This document shows, in pieces, positions 1-8,872 of a stretch of DNA of 64,000 nucleotides. A model generated the notes under the pieces. It made no database searches and was not told the DNA's origin. It saw only the letters and a list, made by a program, of their open reading frames with translations. The DNA lies in assembly GCF_001653135.1 (NCBI RefSeq), contig NZ_BDDS01000002.1, positions 496,001 to 560,000 of the forward strand. The letters run 5' to 3'. Position 1 is the stretch's first letter; every line of letters begins with the position of its first letter. The DNA comes from Pseudoalteromonas neustonica (lineage in GTDB: Bacteria > Pseudomonadota > Gammaproteobacteria > Enterobacterales > Alteromonadaceae). Both the position numbers and the translations under genes were made by a program.

Positions 1-1714
1 GGTGTTTATCAACTTCCATATGCCAACGTTTCGTAAAGAAATTTAATGGGCTTTTCGGTGAATATAAAATTGAATCGAGCTTATCGAGTATATTAATTAA
101 TTTTCGCGGAAATTCATTTTTAATGCCACTGGCGGTAAGTTGCCAGATCCGATTCGGATGTTTGCCAAAGCGTTTTTGCACTGAAAAGCAAAACGAATAA
201 TGTACATCGCCTGATAATATCAGCGTTTCTTTTGGAGTGTCGTCGCGGCGAAAGGTATCGAGTAATTTTTTAGCTGAGCCTTCATGGGCCATCCAGTTTT
301 CAACATCAACTAATAATGGCTGCCCACACATATTAAATAATGCTTGAATTGCCTCTATTGATTTAACCCCAAACACCGGCGCAGGTGAAACGATAATCAC
401 TTGCTCATGCGTAAGTAAGCTTGCTTCAAGCTCCATGAGTCGTTCCCAATCAAGTAAGCCTGAGGGTTCATTAAAGTTTTGTTCATTACGCCAACGATGA
501 GTACGAGTATCTAACACCACCACCTTTGGTACAGTGTTAAGCTCATAATGCCAATGATTAAATTCCAGTATGGTTTTATCAAATGCCTTAAACTGCCACT
601 GTTTTTGCTCAGTCAAACTTGCTTTAAATTCATCGAGTAAAACAGCTGTTTTCTTACCTGCATCATTACCAAAGCCTTGGATTAACCAGTAACTGATCAA
701 ACCATTATTTATAATACGCCGACTCACTGGATGTTGATAAATCAACTGCTCCCACCCTGCTGTTAAATTCCAATCATCGGTCACGTCGTGATCATCAAAC
801 ATCATTAAAGTGGATACGTTTGCAAATAACACCTGCACATCTTTTAAACCTTCACTAAAGCCGACTAAGGCCTGCTTTTCGCTTTCAAATATCTGTTGGC
901 ATTTATTGCTTGATGCTTGATAAGTAATGGTATCTATACTGATATGCGCCCATACAATCGAACTAAAATTAAGCAGGTATAGCGCTATAAACTCTTCAAA
1001 CGCAATTAAGTGATTGGCTGCTTTTAAACTTGAAAAATGCGGCTCATCTTTTTTGAGCCAATACCCTACGCCTATTTTACTGCGTTGCTGCCAAGGCACT
1101 TTAGGCAAAAATAGGTGCCGCTGATAGAGTTGGTCGGTTAATTTTTCAGGCAGTGCTATATCAAGGGGTTGTTCTTTATAAATACCGAGTAAATCAATCA
1201 GCCTATATATCGCAATTAGCATGGCGCCGGCAACGTCATCTGCGTAAACCTGATCGCCTGATAGTAATAAAATATCAGCCCCCGCTTTGCTATTACTGCG
1301 ATTTTGCTGTTGAAAATCATTCGCTGCAACTAAGCTGTCTTTTGCTGGATGATGCGGATTACGACATGAACCATGTAATATCTGCTCGAGTGTATGTGGA
1401 ATTACAAACTCAGGGGTTGCCTTACCTTGGTAGCAAAAAACACTTAAATCCACCTCCGCAGAGTCGTTAAATAAGCGATAGCTTATCAATTTATCAATGG
1501 GGAGTGTGGCAACCACAGGCTTTATTATTACAAAATGCAAATAAAGATGAGCACCTAAAGCAACGCTATGATGCTCGCTGAAGGTGTCTATTTTATCAAA
1601 CTCTATACGATACTGTGATGCCACAGATGTGGCAAATTGTATGCAAACTTCAGCAGCATCTGCGCGGCGCACCATCGGCCCCATTAATAAAAGAGGAAGT
1701 GATGCATCACTCAT
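1..1714 (-). CDS. PhoD-like metallophosphatase, C-terminus cut by window edge
   Basis: The frame starts at the ATG at 1712-1714 and stays open to base 1, so about 571 residues are present and the C-terminus is missing. Three metal-binding blocks of the PhoD/alkaline phosphatase D group are visible: LLLSGDQVYADDV, MMFDDHDVTDDWN and LILSGDVHYSF. They supply the Asp, Asn and His ligands of the calcineurin-like fold. No signal peptide is seen after MSDASLPLLLMGP, so a cytoplasmic enzyme is more likely than a secreted one. It begins 6 bp after the tatD stop and is probably the last gene of the same transcript. The substrate cannot be told from sequence; a phosphodiesterase or phosphatase is the family expectation. 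Confidence 0.8.
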   Translation of the reverse strand, partial: MSDASLPLLLMGPMVRRADAAEVCIQFATSVASQYRIEFDKIDTFSEHHSVALGAHLYLHFVIIKPVVATLPIDKLISYRLFNDSAEVDLSVFCYQGKATPEFVIPHTLEQILHGSCRNPHHPAKDSLVAANDFQQQNRSNSKAGADILLLSGDQVYADDVAGAMLIAIYRLIDLLGIYKEQPLDIALPEKLTDQLYQRHLFLPKVPWQQRSKIGVGYWLKKDEPHFSSLKAANHLIAFEEFIALYLLNFSSIVWAHISIDTITYQASSNKCQQIFESEKQALVGFSEGLKDVQVLFANVSTLMMFDDHDVTDDWNLTAGWEQLIYQHPVSRRIINNGLISYWLIQGFGNDAGKKTAVLLDEFKASLTEQKQWQFKAFDKTILEFNHWHYELNTVPKVVVLDTRTHRWRNEQNFNEPSGLLDWERLMELEASLLTHEQVIIVSPAPVFGVKSIEAIQALFNMCGQPLLVDVENWMAHEGSAKKLLDTFRRDDTPKETLILSGDVHYSFCFSVQKRFGKHPNRIWQLTASGIKNEFPRKLINILDKLDSILYSPKSPLNFFTKRWHMEVDKH

Positions 1715-1720
1715 GCTTAA

Positions 1721-2500
1721 TTATCCTTTGTTCACTAAATTAAATAATGAATAAAAATTGTTTGTAGTGGCAGTCGCTAACTCTTTGTAGCTAATACCTT
1801 TTAAATCGGCAATGTAATAAGCAACATCTTGCACATAAGCAGGCTGATTGGTTTTGCCACGATAAGGCACTGGCGCTAAATACGGCGAATCTGTTTCAAT
1901 CAACAATCTATCTAACGGTATTTGTTTAACTACGTCTTTAAGTTCTACTGCATTTTTAAATGTCACAATGCCAGAGATAGAAATATAAAAACCTAAATCA
2001 ATGGCTTTTTTTGCCATATCCCAATCTTCTGTAAAGCAGTGTAATACGCCACCACATTTTTCTGCATTGTGTGCGCGCATCAGGTTGATAGTGTCTTCGC
2101 GGGCATCACGAGTGTGAATAATCAGCGGTTTTTGCAGCTCATTCGCTACTTCAATATGACCGACAAAACTTGCTTGTTGTACAGCATGCGTATCTTTCGC
2201 GTAATAATAATCAAGGCCGGTTTCACCAATAGCCACTACTTTTTCATGGCTCGCTAAATCTATTAAACGTTGTTTATCTAACGCATCTTTTTGATCTAGC
2301 GGGTGTACACCGCATGACGCTGATACATCACTGTAACCTTGAATTTTTTCCAACATAGATGGAAATTGATCAAGCGTTACACTGACACACAAAAAGTGTT
2401 CTACCTGTTTAGCCCTTGCACTATCAAGCACTTGGTCTAAGTTTAAATCGAGTTTATCAAAATCGAGACGGTCTAAATGGCAATGAGAATCTACAATCAC
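1721..2500 (-). CDS. tatD: TatD family metal-dependent DNase
   Basis: This 259-residue protein matches the TatD family in length and motifs. The N-terminal metal site is DSHCHLD, the central Glu lies in AIGETGLDYYY, and the later ligands are in IIHTRDA, GVLHCFTED and LIETDSPYLAP. TatD proteins are cytosolic TIM-barrel hydrolases with 3'-5' exonuclease activity on DNA and possible roles in DNA quality control. Despite the name they are not needed for Tat export. The gene follows pilZ by 11 bp in the holB-pilZ-tatD order well known from Pseudomonas and relatives. Confidence 0.93.
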   Translation of the reverse strand: MIVDSHCHLDRLDFDKLDLNLDQVLDSARAKQVEHFLCVSVTLDQFPSMLEKIQGYSDVSASCGVHPLDQKDALDKQRLIDLASHEKVVAIGETGLDYYYAKDTHAVQQASFVGHIEVANELQKPLIIHTRDAREDTINLMRAHNAEKCGGVLHCFTEDWDMAKKAIDLGFYISISGIVTFKNAVELKDVVKQIPLDRLLIETDSPYLAPVPYRGKTNQPAYVQDVAYYIADLKGISYKELATATTNNFYSLFNLVNKG

Positions 2501-2511
2501 GTTACTGCTTA

Positions 2512-2844
2512 CTACATGGTATAAGTTGGATTACCAGAGTTTAACATAGTCCCTAGTAGTTTTTCGATCTTCGCATTAAGATTGGTTTTATCATCGATAA
2601 AACTAATCCCTATTCCTGGTGGGTTAGAACTTTGCGCGCCTTGGGGTGTGATCCACGCAACTTTCCCCGTAATGACATCATCTTCTAATGCATCAGGTAA
2701 GGTCACTTTTAATGCCAGTGAATGGCCCATTTCATAACGCATATTAGTGCGTACAAATAGCCCGCCGGTTTTTAAATACGGCATATAGCAGCGGTATAAT
2801 TCATCTAGATCATCTAAATCGACTAATAATTCTTGCACAATCAA
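2512..2844 (-). CDS. pilZ: Type IV pilus assembly protein PilZ
   Basis: A 110-residue single-domain PilZ protein. The stretch YMPYLKTGGLFVRT, then LKVTLPDA, then VAWITPQGAQ and GIGISF, follows the founding PilZ of Pseudomonas pili. As in that protein, the arginine-rich c-di-GMP motif (RxxxR with DxSxxG) is not evident, so it probably acts through partners such as FimX and PilB rather than by binding c-di-GMP. It lies 2 bp after holB and 11 bp before tatD, the conserved gene order. The role in twitching pilus assembly is inferred from family and context. Confidence 0.88.
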   Translation of the reverse strand: MIVQELLVDLDDLDELYRCYMPYLKTGGLFVRTNMRYEMGHSLALKVTLPDALEDDVITGKVAWITPQGAQSSNPPGIGISFIDDKTNLNAKIEKLLGTMLNSGNPTYTM

Positions 2845-2846
2845 TC

Positions 2847-3743
2847 CTATTTATAGCTTTGGCGTAAACGATACGCTAATCGAGAAACAGCCAAAGGCAA
2901 ATTCAATCCAAGTATCTGTGTGCTGTTTTGGACAAACTCCGCTAATGCGCTCTGCGCATTTTGATACGAGTCAAAATCCATTCCAGCAATGAGTTGTTGT
3001 TTTAATTGTTCACTTAAAAATAAACAAAATACCCGAACACGCTCTGTATCTTTACTAATGATATCAACCAACGCGGTGAAATTATGGCCTTGTTTAAGCT
3101 CAGTTGCAAACTTATAAAGTTTATCAATCATTTCCAGCTGTTCGTCTTGTTGCCAACGTTCAATGAGTAACGGCTGTTGAGTAAATAAAGAAAGCCATTC
3201 ATAGGCAGGAATTTGTAACTGCGAAATCCACATTTTTGCTGCATTTACATCACTAACTTTTACTTGCGTTAGCGCACAGCGGCTTAAAATAGTCGCTGGC
3301 AGTTGTGTTGTCGCACTCGTGGTCAATAATAAAAACCGACGCGGACTTGGCTCTTCTAAGGTTTTTAACAGGGCATTTGCTGCTGCGGTGGTCATTTTAT
3401 GACAGTCGTTAATAACAACCACTTTATTTGCATTTTGCGCCGCTGACTGATTCATAAAATCACTGACACTGCGAATATCATCTACACCAATACTTTGCCC
3501 ATCAGCTTGCACTACATACTTGTCCGGGTGAGTCACAGCTTGATTGAGATGGCAGCTTTTGCAGTTTCCACAAGGCACTAAGTTATTAGCCGATGAACAC
3601 AATAATGCATTCGCTAATTGTTCAACTAAGGCACGCTTACCCACACCTTGCTGGCCATTCAATAATTGTCCATGATGAAAGCGTCCTGCGTTAAAACTTG
3701 CTGCTAATTGTTGTTCAACATGACTAAGCCAAGGATAAATCAT
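2847..3743 (-). CDS. holB: DNA polymerase III delta' subunit
   Basis: A 298-residue clamp-loader subunit. Visible features are the modified P-loop GQQGVGKRAL, a four-cysteine zinc module (CSSANNLVPCGNCKSC) and the sensor block LLKTLEEPSPRRFLLL followed by LSRC. Delta' does not hydrolyse ATP; it acts as the stator of the gamma complex that loads the beta clamp. It follows tmk by one base, and the tmk-holB pair is standard in gammaproteobacteria. The order tmk-holB-pilZ-tatD supports co-transcription. Confidence 0.94.
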   Translation of the reverse strand: MIYPWLSHVEQQLAASFNAGRFHHGQLLNGQQGVGKRALVEQLANALLCSSANNLVPCGNCKSCHLNQAVTHPDKYVVQADGQSIGVDDIRSVSDFMNQSAAQNANKVVVINDCHKMTTAAANALLKTLEEPSPRRFLLLTTSATTQLPATILSRCALTQVKVSDVNAAKMWISQLQIPAYEWLSLFTQQPLLIERWQQDEQLEMIDKLYKFATELKQGHNFTALVDIISKDTERVRVFCLFLSEQLKQQLIAGMDFDSYQNAQSALAEFVQNSTQILGLNLPLAVSRLAYRLRQSYK

Positions 3744-3744
3744 T

Positions 3745-4374
3745 TTAATGGTTACTTTTAATAAACTGATCTAGCACAGTGATAATATCTTGATGTACTC
3801 GTTCGATACTTTGCTGTGCATTTACGGTCTCAATGCTGTCGTCACACTTTGCTAATTCTAAATAGCGTGTGCGTGTACGTTCAAAAAAACTTAAGGCTTG
3901 TTGTTCTATACGATCAAGCTCACCGCGCCCTTTAGCACGAGCAAGGCCAATAGCAGGGTCAATATCCAAATAAATGGTTAAATCAGGTTTTAAACCTTTT
4001 AATACAATACTAGCAAGGGAGTCCAAAGTGTTTGAAGCAATTTCACGCCCACCGCCCTGATACGCTTGCGATGATAAATCATGACGATCACCTAGTACCC
4101 ATTGTCCTTTTGCCATCGCTGGACGTATAACATTGTGCAACAGTTGAGAACGAGCAGCATACATGATCAAAAGCTCCGTCTCGCTGGCAATCTCTTCGTC
4201 GTGATTGTCTTTTACGATACTACGCAGTGCTTCAGCAATGGGGGTACCACCGGGCTCTCTTACATTGATAAAATCAACGCCATGCTGCGCTAAAAACTGT
4301 TGGCAAATTGCTATAGCGGTTGATTTTCCGGCGCCTTCTAAGCCTTCAATCACAATAAATTTTGCTGCTGTCAT
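3745..4374 (-). CDS. tmk: Thymidylate kinase
   Basis: Phosphorylates dTMP to dTDP. At 209 residues it is of normal size. It has the P-loop GLEGAGKST near residue 10, the DR(H/Y) motif in LGDRHDLSSQAYQGGGR, the REPGGTP block that positions dTMP, and a lid segment ARAKGRGELDRIE. The start at 4374 places FIVIEGLEGAGKS where the family expects it. A 59-bp gap separates it from mltG upstream, and holB follows directly. Confidence 0.95.
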   Translation of the reverse strand: MTAAKFIVIEGLEGAGKSTAIAICQQFLAQHGVDFINVREPGGTPIAEALRSIVKDNHDEEIASETELLIMYAARSQLLHNVIRPAMAKGQWVLGDRHDLSSQAYQGGGREIASNTLDSLASIVLKGLKPDLTIYLDIDPAIGLARAKGRGELDRIEQQALSFFERTRTRYLELAKCDDSIETVNAQQSIERVHQDIITVLDQFIKSNH

Positions 4375-4433
4375 GGTTTCTCTTTTTTGTTTGAAAAAGC
4401 ATTAGTAGGCTTTCTCGTTTTATATTTTTTAAT

Positions 4434-5429
4434 CTATTTGTTTAACTGCTTTTGATAACGCAAGTAATCTTGTACCGCTTTATTATGCTCTTTTAGCGTT
4501 TTTGAAAATTGGTGGCTGCCATCACCTTTTGCCACAAAATACACAAACTCAGATTTTGGTGGATTAACCGCAGCAAAAATTGCAGGTTTTGATGGCATTG
4601 CAATAGGCGTTGGCGGTAAACCATTTATTTTATAGGTATTATACGGCGTATAAGTCGTTAAATCTTTGCGTTTAATATCGCCATCAAAATCAGCGCCTAT
4701 GCCATAAATCACAGTGGGGTCCGTTTGCAAGCGCATTTTTGTGTTTAATCGGTTAGTAAACACAGATGCGATTAATGGCCGTTCGCTAGCAAGACCTGTT
4801 TCTTTTTCAATAATGGACGCCATGATTAATACTTCGTAAGCAGACTTTAAAGGTAAGTTAGGAGCTTTATTTTGCCACGCTTCATCAAGCACACTTTGCA
4901 TTATCTTATGCGCACGCTTAAGCACCGAGCTGGCAGTATCATTAGCATGATAATGATAGGTATCAGGAAACAGCCACCCTTCTAAATGTTTATCTGAGCC
5001 TAAAACTTGCTGAGATAGCTCATCAAGTATTAAGTCATTACGAAGGTACTCTGCGTGACTAATTGCTGCTAACACTTCGCGCAATGATTGCCCTTCAATA
5101 ATTGTAAAACTAAAGCTGGCCTGCTTACCTTGGTTAATACGGCGAATATTATCTAAAACGGTGCCTGTATCAAGTTGATATAAGCCCGCTTTTAAATCAG
5201 TTAATGTTGGGTCCAATTTAGCGAGTACTTGATAACGAAAGCAATCTTTCAACCACTGTTTGGCCTGCCATTGCTGACATAGTTGGTTAAAACCCGTGCC
5301 TTTTTTCACTTCAAATAGCGTGTTTTGAGGCGTTTTTAATGGACTATTAATTGTCGTTTGCAACTGTTGGTAGCCAATACCAGTGACAAATAATGCCAAT
5401 AATACGACCGTGATAATCACTTTTAACAC
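4434..5429 (-). CDS. mltG: Endolytic murein transglycosylase MltG
   Basis: A YceG/MltG family protein of 331 residues. One N-terminal membrane helix (about residues 4-20) anchors it to the inner membrane with the catalytic domain in the periplasm. The LysM-like part comes first; then the signature IIEKETG holds the catalytic Glu (about E208), followed by LQTDPTVIYG, and YNTY and GLPPTPI. The enzyme cleaves nascent glycan strands and helps set strand length. Its start overlaps the pabC stop by 7 bp, so translation is probably coupled. The pabC-mltG-tmk order is common in gammaproteobacteria. Confidence 0.94.
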   Translation of the reverse strand: MLKVIITVVLLALFVTGIGYQQLQTTINSPLKTPQNTLFEVKKGTGFNQLCQQWQAKQWLKDCFRYQVLAKLDPTLTDLKAGLYQLDTGTVLDNIRRINQGKQASFSFTIIEGQSLREVLAAISHAEYLRNDLILDELSQQVLGSDKHLEGWLFPDTYHYHANDTASSVLKRAHKIMQSVLDEAWQNKAPNLPLKSAYEVLIMASIIEKETGLASERPLIASVFTNRLNTKMRLQTDPTVIYGIGADFDGDIKRKDLTTYTPYNTYKINGLPPTPIAMPSKPAIFAAVNPPKSEFVYFVAKGDGSHQFSKTLKEHNKAVQDYLRYQKQLNK

Positions 5430-6256
5430 GCTGACTCCTTGAGTAATAAATCTTCCAGTAAGGCTACACTGGTGGATAATTCATATTTTATATTATTGAT
5501 CGCTGTCACAGGCACAATACCCATTAGGCTATTACAAATAAAAACAGCTTCCATTTGCTGTAATTCCTCAAGTGTCATATCAATAAATTGCACGGGTAAT
5601 TTATCACACAGAGATTGCAGATAAACCCCCCAAATACCGCAGTTTTTCAAATTAGGACTAAAGACGCAGCCTTTATTAATGGCAACTATGTTTGCTGCGG
5701 AGGTTTCTATCACAAAATTATTATAATCTAACACGATCACATCATCACATGTTTGATGCGCCATGGCCTGTTTTATCATCACCTGCTCTAAGCGATTTAA
5801 GGTTTTTAAACCTGCAAATAAAGGTTGCGATGCTAATTGCACCGTGCTGATAGCTAATTTAATGCCTTGTTGGGCAAGCAAAGGATAACTGGCAGGAAAA
5901 GGTAGCTGCGATAGTATAATAAGTGACTGTGGTAACTCAGGTAAACCATATCCTCGGCCACCACTGCCTCGCGTTACGACAATTTTTAGTACGCCCAGTG
6001 CTGTTGTGGCGATATAATCAGTAATCTCTGATTCCAGCTGCACAAAGTCTAATTCGCTAAAGCCTAATCGCATTGCGCATTCAATTAAACGCATTCGATG
6101 AAGTGGCCAATGGACCACTTGACCATCCTGCACTTTAGCGGTGGTAAAAAAGCCATCCCCATAATTAAAGCCGCGGTCTTGACTGCTTATCGTGGCTGAT
6201 TGCTCTTTGGAGGCTTTTTTTATTATTTGAATTATTTTTTTAGGCATATTTTGCAT
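5423..6256 (-). CDS. pabC: Aminodeoxychorismate lyase
   Basis: A fold-type IV PLP enzyme of 277 residues that converts 4-amino-4-deoxychorismate to p-aminobenzoate for folate. The block QDRGFNYGDGFFTT is the family N-terminal signature, the PLP lysine is expected in LKTLNRLEQVM, and ETSAANIVAI is the substrate and cofactor loop. The N-terminus (MQNMPKKIIQIIKK) is unusual because relatives begin with a short NG turn. The chosen ATG lies two bases after a strong terminator hairpin, leaving no room for a ribosome site. Met4 at 6247 is an alternative start with an equally poor one. Overlap with mltG indicates coupling downstream. Confidence 0.87.
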   Translation of the reverse strand: MQNMPKKIIQIIKKASKEQSATISSQDRGFNYGDGFFTTAKVQDGQVVHWPLHRMRLIECAMRLGFSELDFVQLESEITDYIATTALGVLKIVVTRGSGGRGYGLPELPQSLIILSQLPFPASYPLLAQQGIKLAISTVQLASQPLFAGLKTLNRLEQVMIKQAMAHQTCDDVIVLDYNNFVIETSAANIVAINKGCVFSPNLKNCGIWGVYLQSLCDKLPVQFIDMTLEELQQMEAVFICNSLMGIVPVTAINNIKYELSTSVALLEDLLLKESAC

Positions 6257-6257
6257 A

Positions 6258-6283
6258 TAAAAAAACCCAGTAACAACTGGGCT
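6258..6283 (-). terminator. Rho-independent terminator after fabF
   Basis: Read on the minus strand, CCCAGT and ACTGGG form a 6-bp stem around a four-base loop, followed directly by seven T residues. It lies 27 bp after the fabF stop and ends 2 bp before the pabC ATG, so it should limit read-through from the fatty-acid genes into the pabC-mltG-tmk set. Confidence 0.75.
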
Positions 6284-6310
6284 CTTCTTGGATATCGTTG
6301 TTAAAAAAGA

Positions 6311-7549
6311 TTATACCTTTTTAAATAGCAACGAGCCATTAGTACCACCAAAACCAAATGAGTTACATAACGCGTAATCAAGTTTCGCGTCACGAGCGGT
6401 GTGAGGAACATAGTCCAAATCACATCCTTCATCAGGGTTATCAAGGTTAATTGTTGGTGTTACTTTTTGATCTTGTAATGACAAAATTGTAATGATTGAC
6501 TCAACAGACCCTGCTGCACCTAATAAATGGCCCATCATTGATTTAGATGAACTCACCATCACATCTTTTGCTGCGTTACCGAAGATTGATTTAACCGCTG
6601 AAGTCTCAGCTTTGTCGCCAGCATTAGTCGATGTGCCATGTGCGTTAATGTAACCCACTTGGTCAGCATTAATTTGCGCATCATTTAGCGCATTTTCCAT
6701 CGCAAGAGCTGCACCTGCACCGTCTTCTGGTGGTGATGTCATATGGAATGCATCGCCGCTCATACCAAAACCAACTAACTCTGAGTAGATTTTAGCACCA
6801 CGCGCTTTTGCATGTTCGTACTCTTCAAGTACGATCACACCTGCACCATCGGAAAGTACAAAACCATCACGATCTTTATCCCACGGGCGCGATGCCGCTT
6901 GCGGATCGTCGTTTCGGGTAGATAAAGCGCGTGCAGCATTAAAGCCACCCATACCAATTGGTGTTGACGCCTTCTCAGCGCCACCGGCTACCATGGCATC
7001 TGCATCGCCGTAGGCAATCATACGCGCCGCGTGACCGATGTTATGCAAACCCGTTGTACAGGCAGTAACAATTGAAATATTTGGACCACGTAGACCGTGC
7101 ATAATCGATAAATGACCTGAGATCATATTGATGATGGTCGATGGTACGTAAAAAGGAGAAAGCTTACGTGGGCCACTGTTTAATAATTTTATGTGGTTCT
7201 CTTCAATCAGCGTTAAACCACCAATGCCTGAACCAACAGCAACACCAACGCGCGGTGCGTTCTGCTCTGTGATCACAAGGCCAGAATCTTGTATTGCTTG
7301 TACACCTGCCGCTATGCCGTACTGAATGAATAAATCCATTTTTTTAGCATCTTTCTTTGGCATGTAAGCCGATGCATCAAAATTATTCAGCAAACCTGCG
7401 AATTTGGTGCCAAAACTTGAAGTATCAAAATGCGTAATAGTTTGAATACCACTTTTGCCGTTTAACAAGTTTTGCCACGTTGACTCAACATCGTTACCTA
7501 GCGGTGTCAACATTCCTAAGCCAGTTACGACTACTCGACGTTTAGCCAC
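6311..7549 (-). CDS. fabF: 3-oxoacyl-ACP synthase II
   Basis: KAS II of 412 residues, which elongates acyl-ACP with malonyl-ACP and is important for cis-vaccenate formation at low temperature. The thiolase-fold triad is visible: Cys164 in [11 protein letters not shown], a His in [11 protein letters not shown] and a His in [11 protein letters not shown]. The C-terminal NSFGFGGTN loop is intact. It follows acpP in the conserved acpP-fabF pair, separated by an 86-bp gap that holds a stable hairpin. A terminator lies downstream. Confidence 0.96.
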   Translation of the reverse strand: MAKRRVVVTGLGMLTPLGNDVESTWQNLLNGKSGIQTITHFDTSSFGTKFAGLLNNFDASAYMPKKDAKKMDLFIQYGIAAGVQAIQDSGLVITEQNAPRVGVAVGSGIGGLTLIEENHIKLLNSGPRKLSPFYVPSTIINMISGHLSIMHGLRGPNISIVTACTTGLHNIGHAARMIAYGDADAMVAGGAEKASTPIGMGGFNAARALSTRNDDPQAASRPWDKDRDGFVLSDGAGVIVLEEYEHAKARGAKIYSELVGFGMSGDAFHMTSPPEDGAGAALAMENALNDAQINADQVGYINAHGTSTNAGDKAETSAVKSIFGNAAKDVMVSSSKSMMGHLLGAAGSVESIITILSLQDQKVTPTINLDNPDEGCDLDYVPHTARDAKLDYALCNSFGFGGTNGSLLFKKV

Positions 7550-7598
7550 GGTTTGCCTCCAATATGGGAATTATTATTTTTCTGGTGGGTGTAATATA

Positions 7599-7624
7599 TT
7601 AAGGGTAGCGAATGCTACCCTTAA
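7599..7624 (-). terminator. Hairpin between acpP and fabF
   Basis: AAGGGTAGC and GCTACCCTT form a perfect 9-bp stem with a 4-base loop. The sequence after it on the minus strand (TTAATATATT) is T-rich but not a clean T-run, so it is likely a partial terminator or mRNA-stabilising 3' end. Either would let acpP message exceed fabF message, as is usual for acyl carrier protein. Confidence 0.55.
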
Positions 7625-7635
7625 TTTGCGATTGA

Positions 7636-7872
7636 TTACTCAGCGTGAGCTGTAACGTAATCGATTGCAGATTGTACTGTAGTGATCTTTTCAGCTTCTT
7701 CGTCTGGGATCTCAGTGTCAAACTCTTCTTCAAGAGCCATTACTAATTCAACAGTATCAAGTGAATCTGCGCCTAAGTCATCAACGAAAGAAGCTTCGTG
7801 CTTTACTTCTTCTTCTTTAACACCTAGTTGCTCAATGATGATTTTCTTTACGCGTTCTTGGATGTCGCTCAT
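7636..7872 (-). CDS. acpP: Acyl carrier protein
   Basis: A 78-residue acidic protein, almost identical in pattern to E. coli ACP. The phosphopantetheine attachment serine is Ser37 in GADSLDTVE. The start at 7872 ([10 protein letters not shown]) is chosen over a frame extension to 7899 because GGAAAGAAGA lies directly in front of it and all ACPs begin here. It carries growing acyl chains for the fab enzymes encoded around it and is the acyl donor for PlsX. A 240-bp gap upstream and a hairpin downstream suggest its own promoter and a separate abundant transcript. Confidence 0.97.
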   Translation of the reverse strand: MSDIQERVKKIIIEQLGVKEEEVKHEASFVDDLGADSLDTVELVMALEEEFDTEIPDEEAEKITTVQSAIDYVTAHAE

Positions 7873-8112
7873 TCTTCTTTCCTTTATTAAAAACGCCAAT
7901 GCGTTATTTTCAGATTGCGGCGTAGTTTACGGCGCATAATTCTGTGATTCAAGGATTTGCTGATAATTATTTATCTGGTCAAACCTCTTGAAGGTTATTT
8001 GGCTCTTTTATCGCTTATTTTCACAACGAATTCAAGTATGTTTAAAGCAAGTTCACAAAAAATTCAACATTTTTCGACAAACTCACCAAAAACTAAATAG
8101 GAACAAAGTTCC
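7873..8112 (-). other. fabG-acpP intergenic region, likely acpP promoter
   Basis: This 240-bp AT-rich gap is the largest inside the fatty-acid cluster. No open frame in it looks coding. A separate acpP promoter is expected here by analogy with E. coli. On the minus strand I see TTGAAT and TTGACC elements with only poor -10 partners, so no exact promoter is called. The acpP ribosome site GGAAAG sits at its downstream edge. Confidence 0.4.
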
Positions 8113-8859
8113 TTATACCATGTACATGGCACCATTTACATGCAAAGTTTCGCCTGAAACATAAGCAGCTGCATCAGATGCTAAATAACAGACTGCGGCT
8201 GCAATCTCATCTGGTTGACCTAATCGTCCAGCTGGAACATTAGCAAGCGTAGCTGCTTTTTGTTCATCTGTAAGCTCGTCAGTCATATCAGTTTGAATAA
8301 AACCAGGTGCAACAACGTTAACTGTAATACCACGAGAGGCCACTTCACGCGCTAATGATTTAGAAAAACCAATTACACCCGCTTTTGCTGCGGCATAATT
8401 AGCTTGCCCTGCATTACCCATCGTACCTACTACCGAGCCGATGTTAATAATACGACCATTCTTTTTCTTCATCATCGGACGTAATACCGCTTTTGACAAA
8501 CGAAAGATAGAGCTTAGATTAGTATCAATGATATCGTCCCACTCTGACTCTTTCATGCGCATAAGCAAATTATCGCGAGTAATACCGGCATTATTAACTA
8601 ATACATCAATATCACCCAAATCCGCTTTTATCGCAGCAAGTGTCGCCTCAATCGATGCAGGATCAGTTACGTTTAATGCATAACCTTTACCGTTATCGCC
8701 TAAGTACTCGCTTATATTTGCAGCGCCCGACTCACTCGTTGCAGTACCCGCTACTTTAGCGCCTTGCGCAATTAAAGTCGTTGCTATTGCTTTACCGATA
8801 CCACGACTTGCGCCAGTAACTAGGACAACTTTGCCCTCTAGTGAAAATAAATTTTCCAT
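8113..8859 (-). CDS. fabG: 3-oxoacyl-ACP reductase
   Basis: A 248-residue short-chain dehydrogenase that reduces 3-oxoacyl-ACP with NADPH. It has the cofactor motif TGASRGIG, NNAG at about 89-92, catalytic Ser142 in NIGSVVG, and Tyr155/Lys159 in YAAAK. The start at 8859 is preferred because AGGATAAC lies just upstream and MENLFSLEGKVVLVTG fits the family; an open extension to 8946 would run into fabD. It is 13 bp after fabD, in the order fabD-fabG-acpP-fabF. Confidence 0.96.
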   Translation of the reverse strand: MENLFSLEGKVVLVTGASRGIGKAIATTLIAQGAKVAGTATSESGAANISEYLGDNGKGYALNVTDPASIEATLAAIKADLGDIDVLVNNAGITRDNLLMRMKESEWDDIIDTNLSSIFRLSKAVLRPMMKKKNGRIINIGSVVGTMGNAGQANYAAAKAGVIGFSKSLAREVASRGITVNVVAPGFIQTDMTDELTDEQKAATLANVPAGRLGQPDEIAAAVCYLASDAAAYVSGETLHVNGAMYMV

Positions 8860-8872
8860 TGTTATCCTACTC

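Noticed and set aside
1153-1470. Plus-strand open frame within the PhoD-like gene
   Set aside because: It lies opposite three conserved metal-binding blocks of the phosphatase and has no recognisable content.
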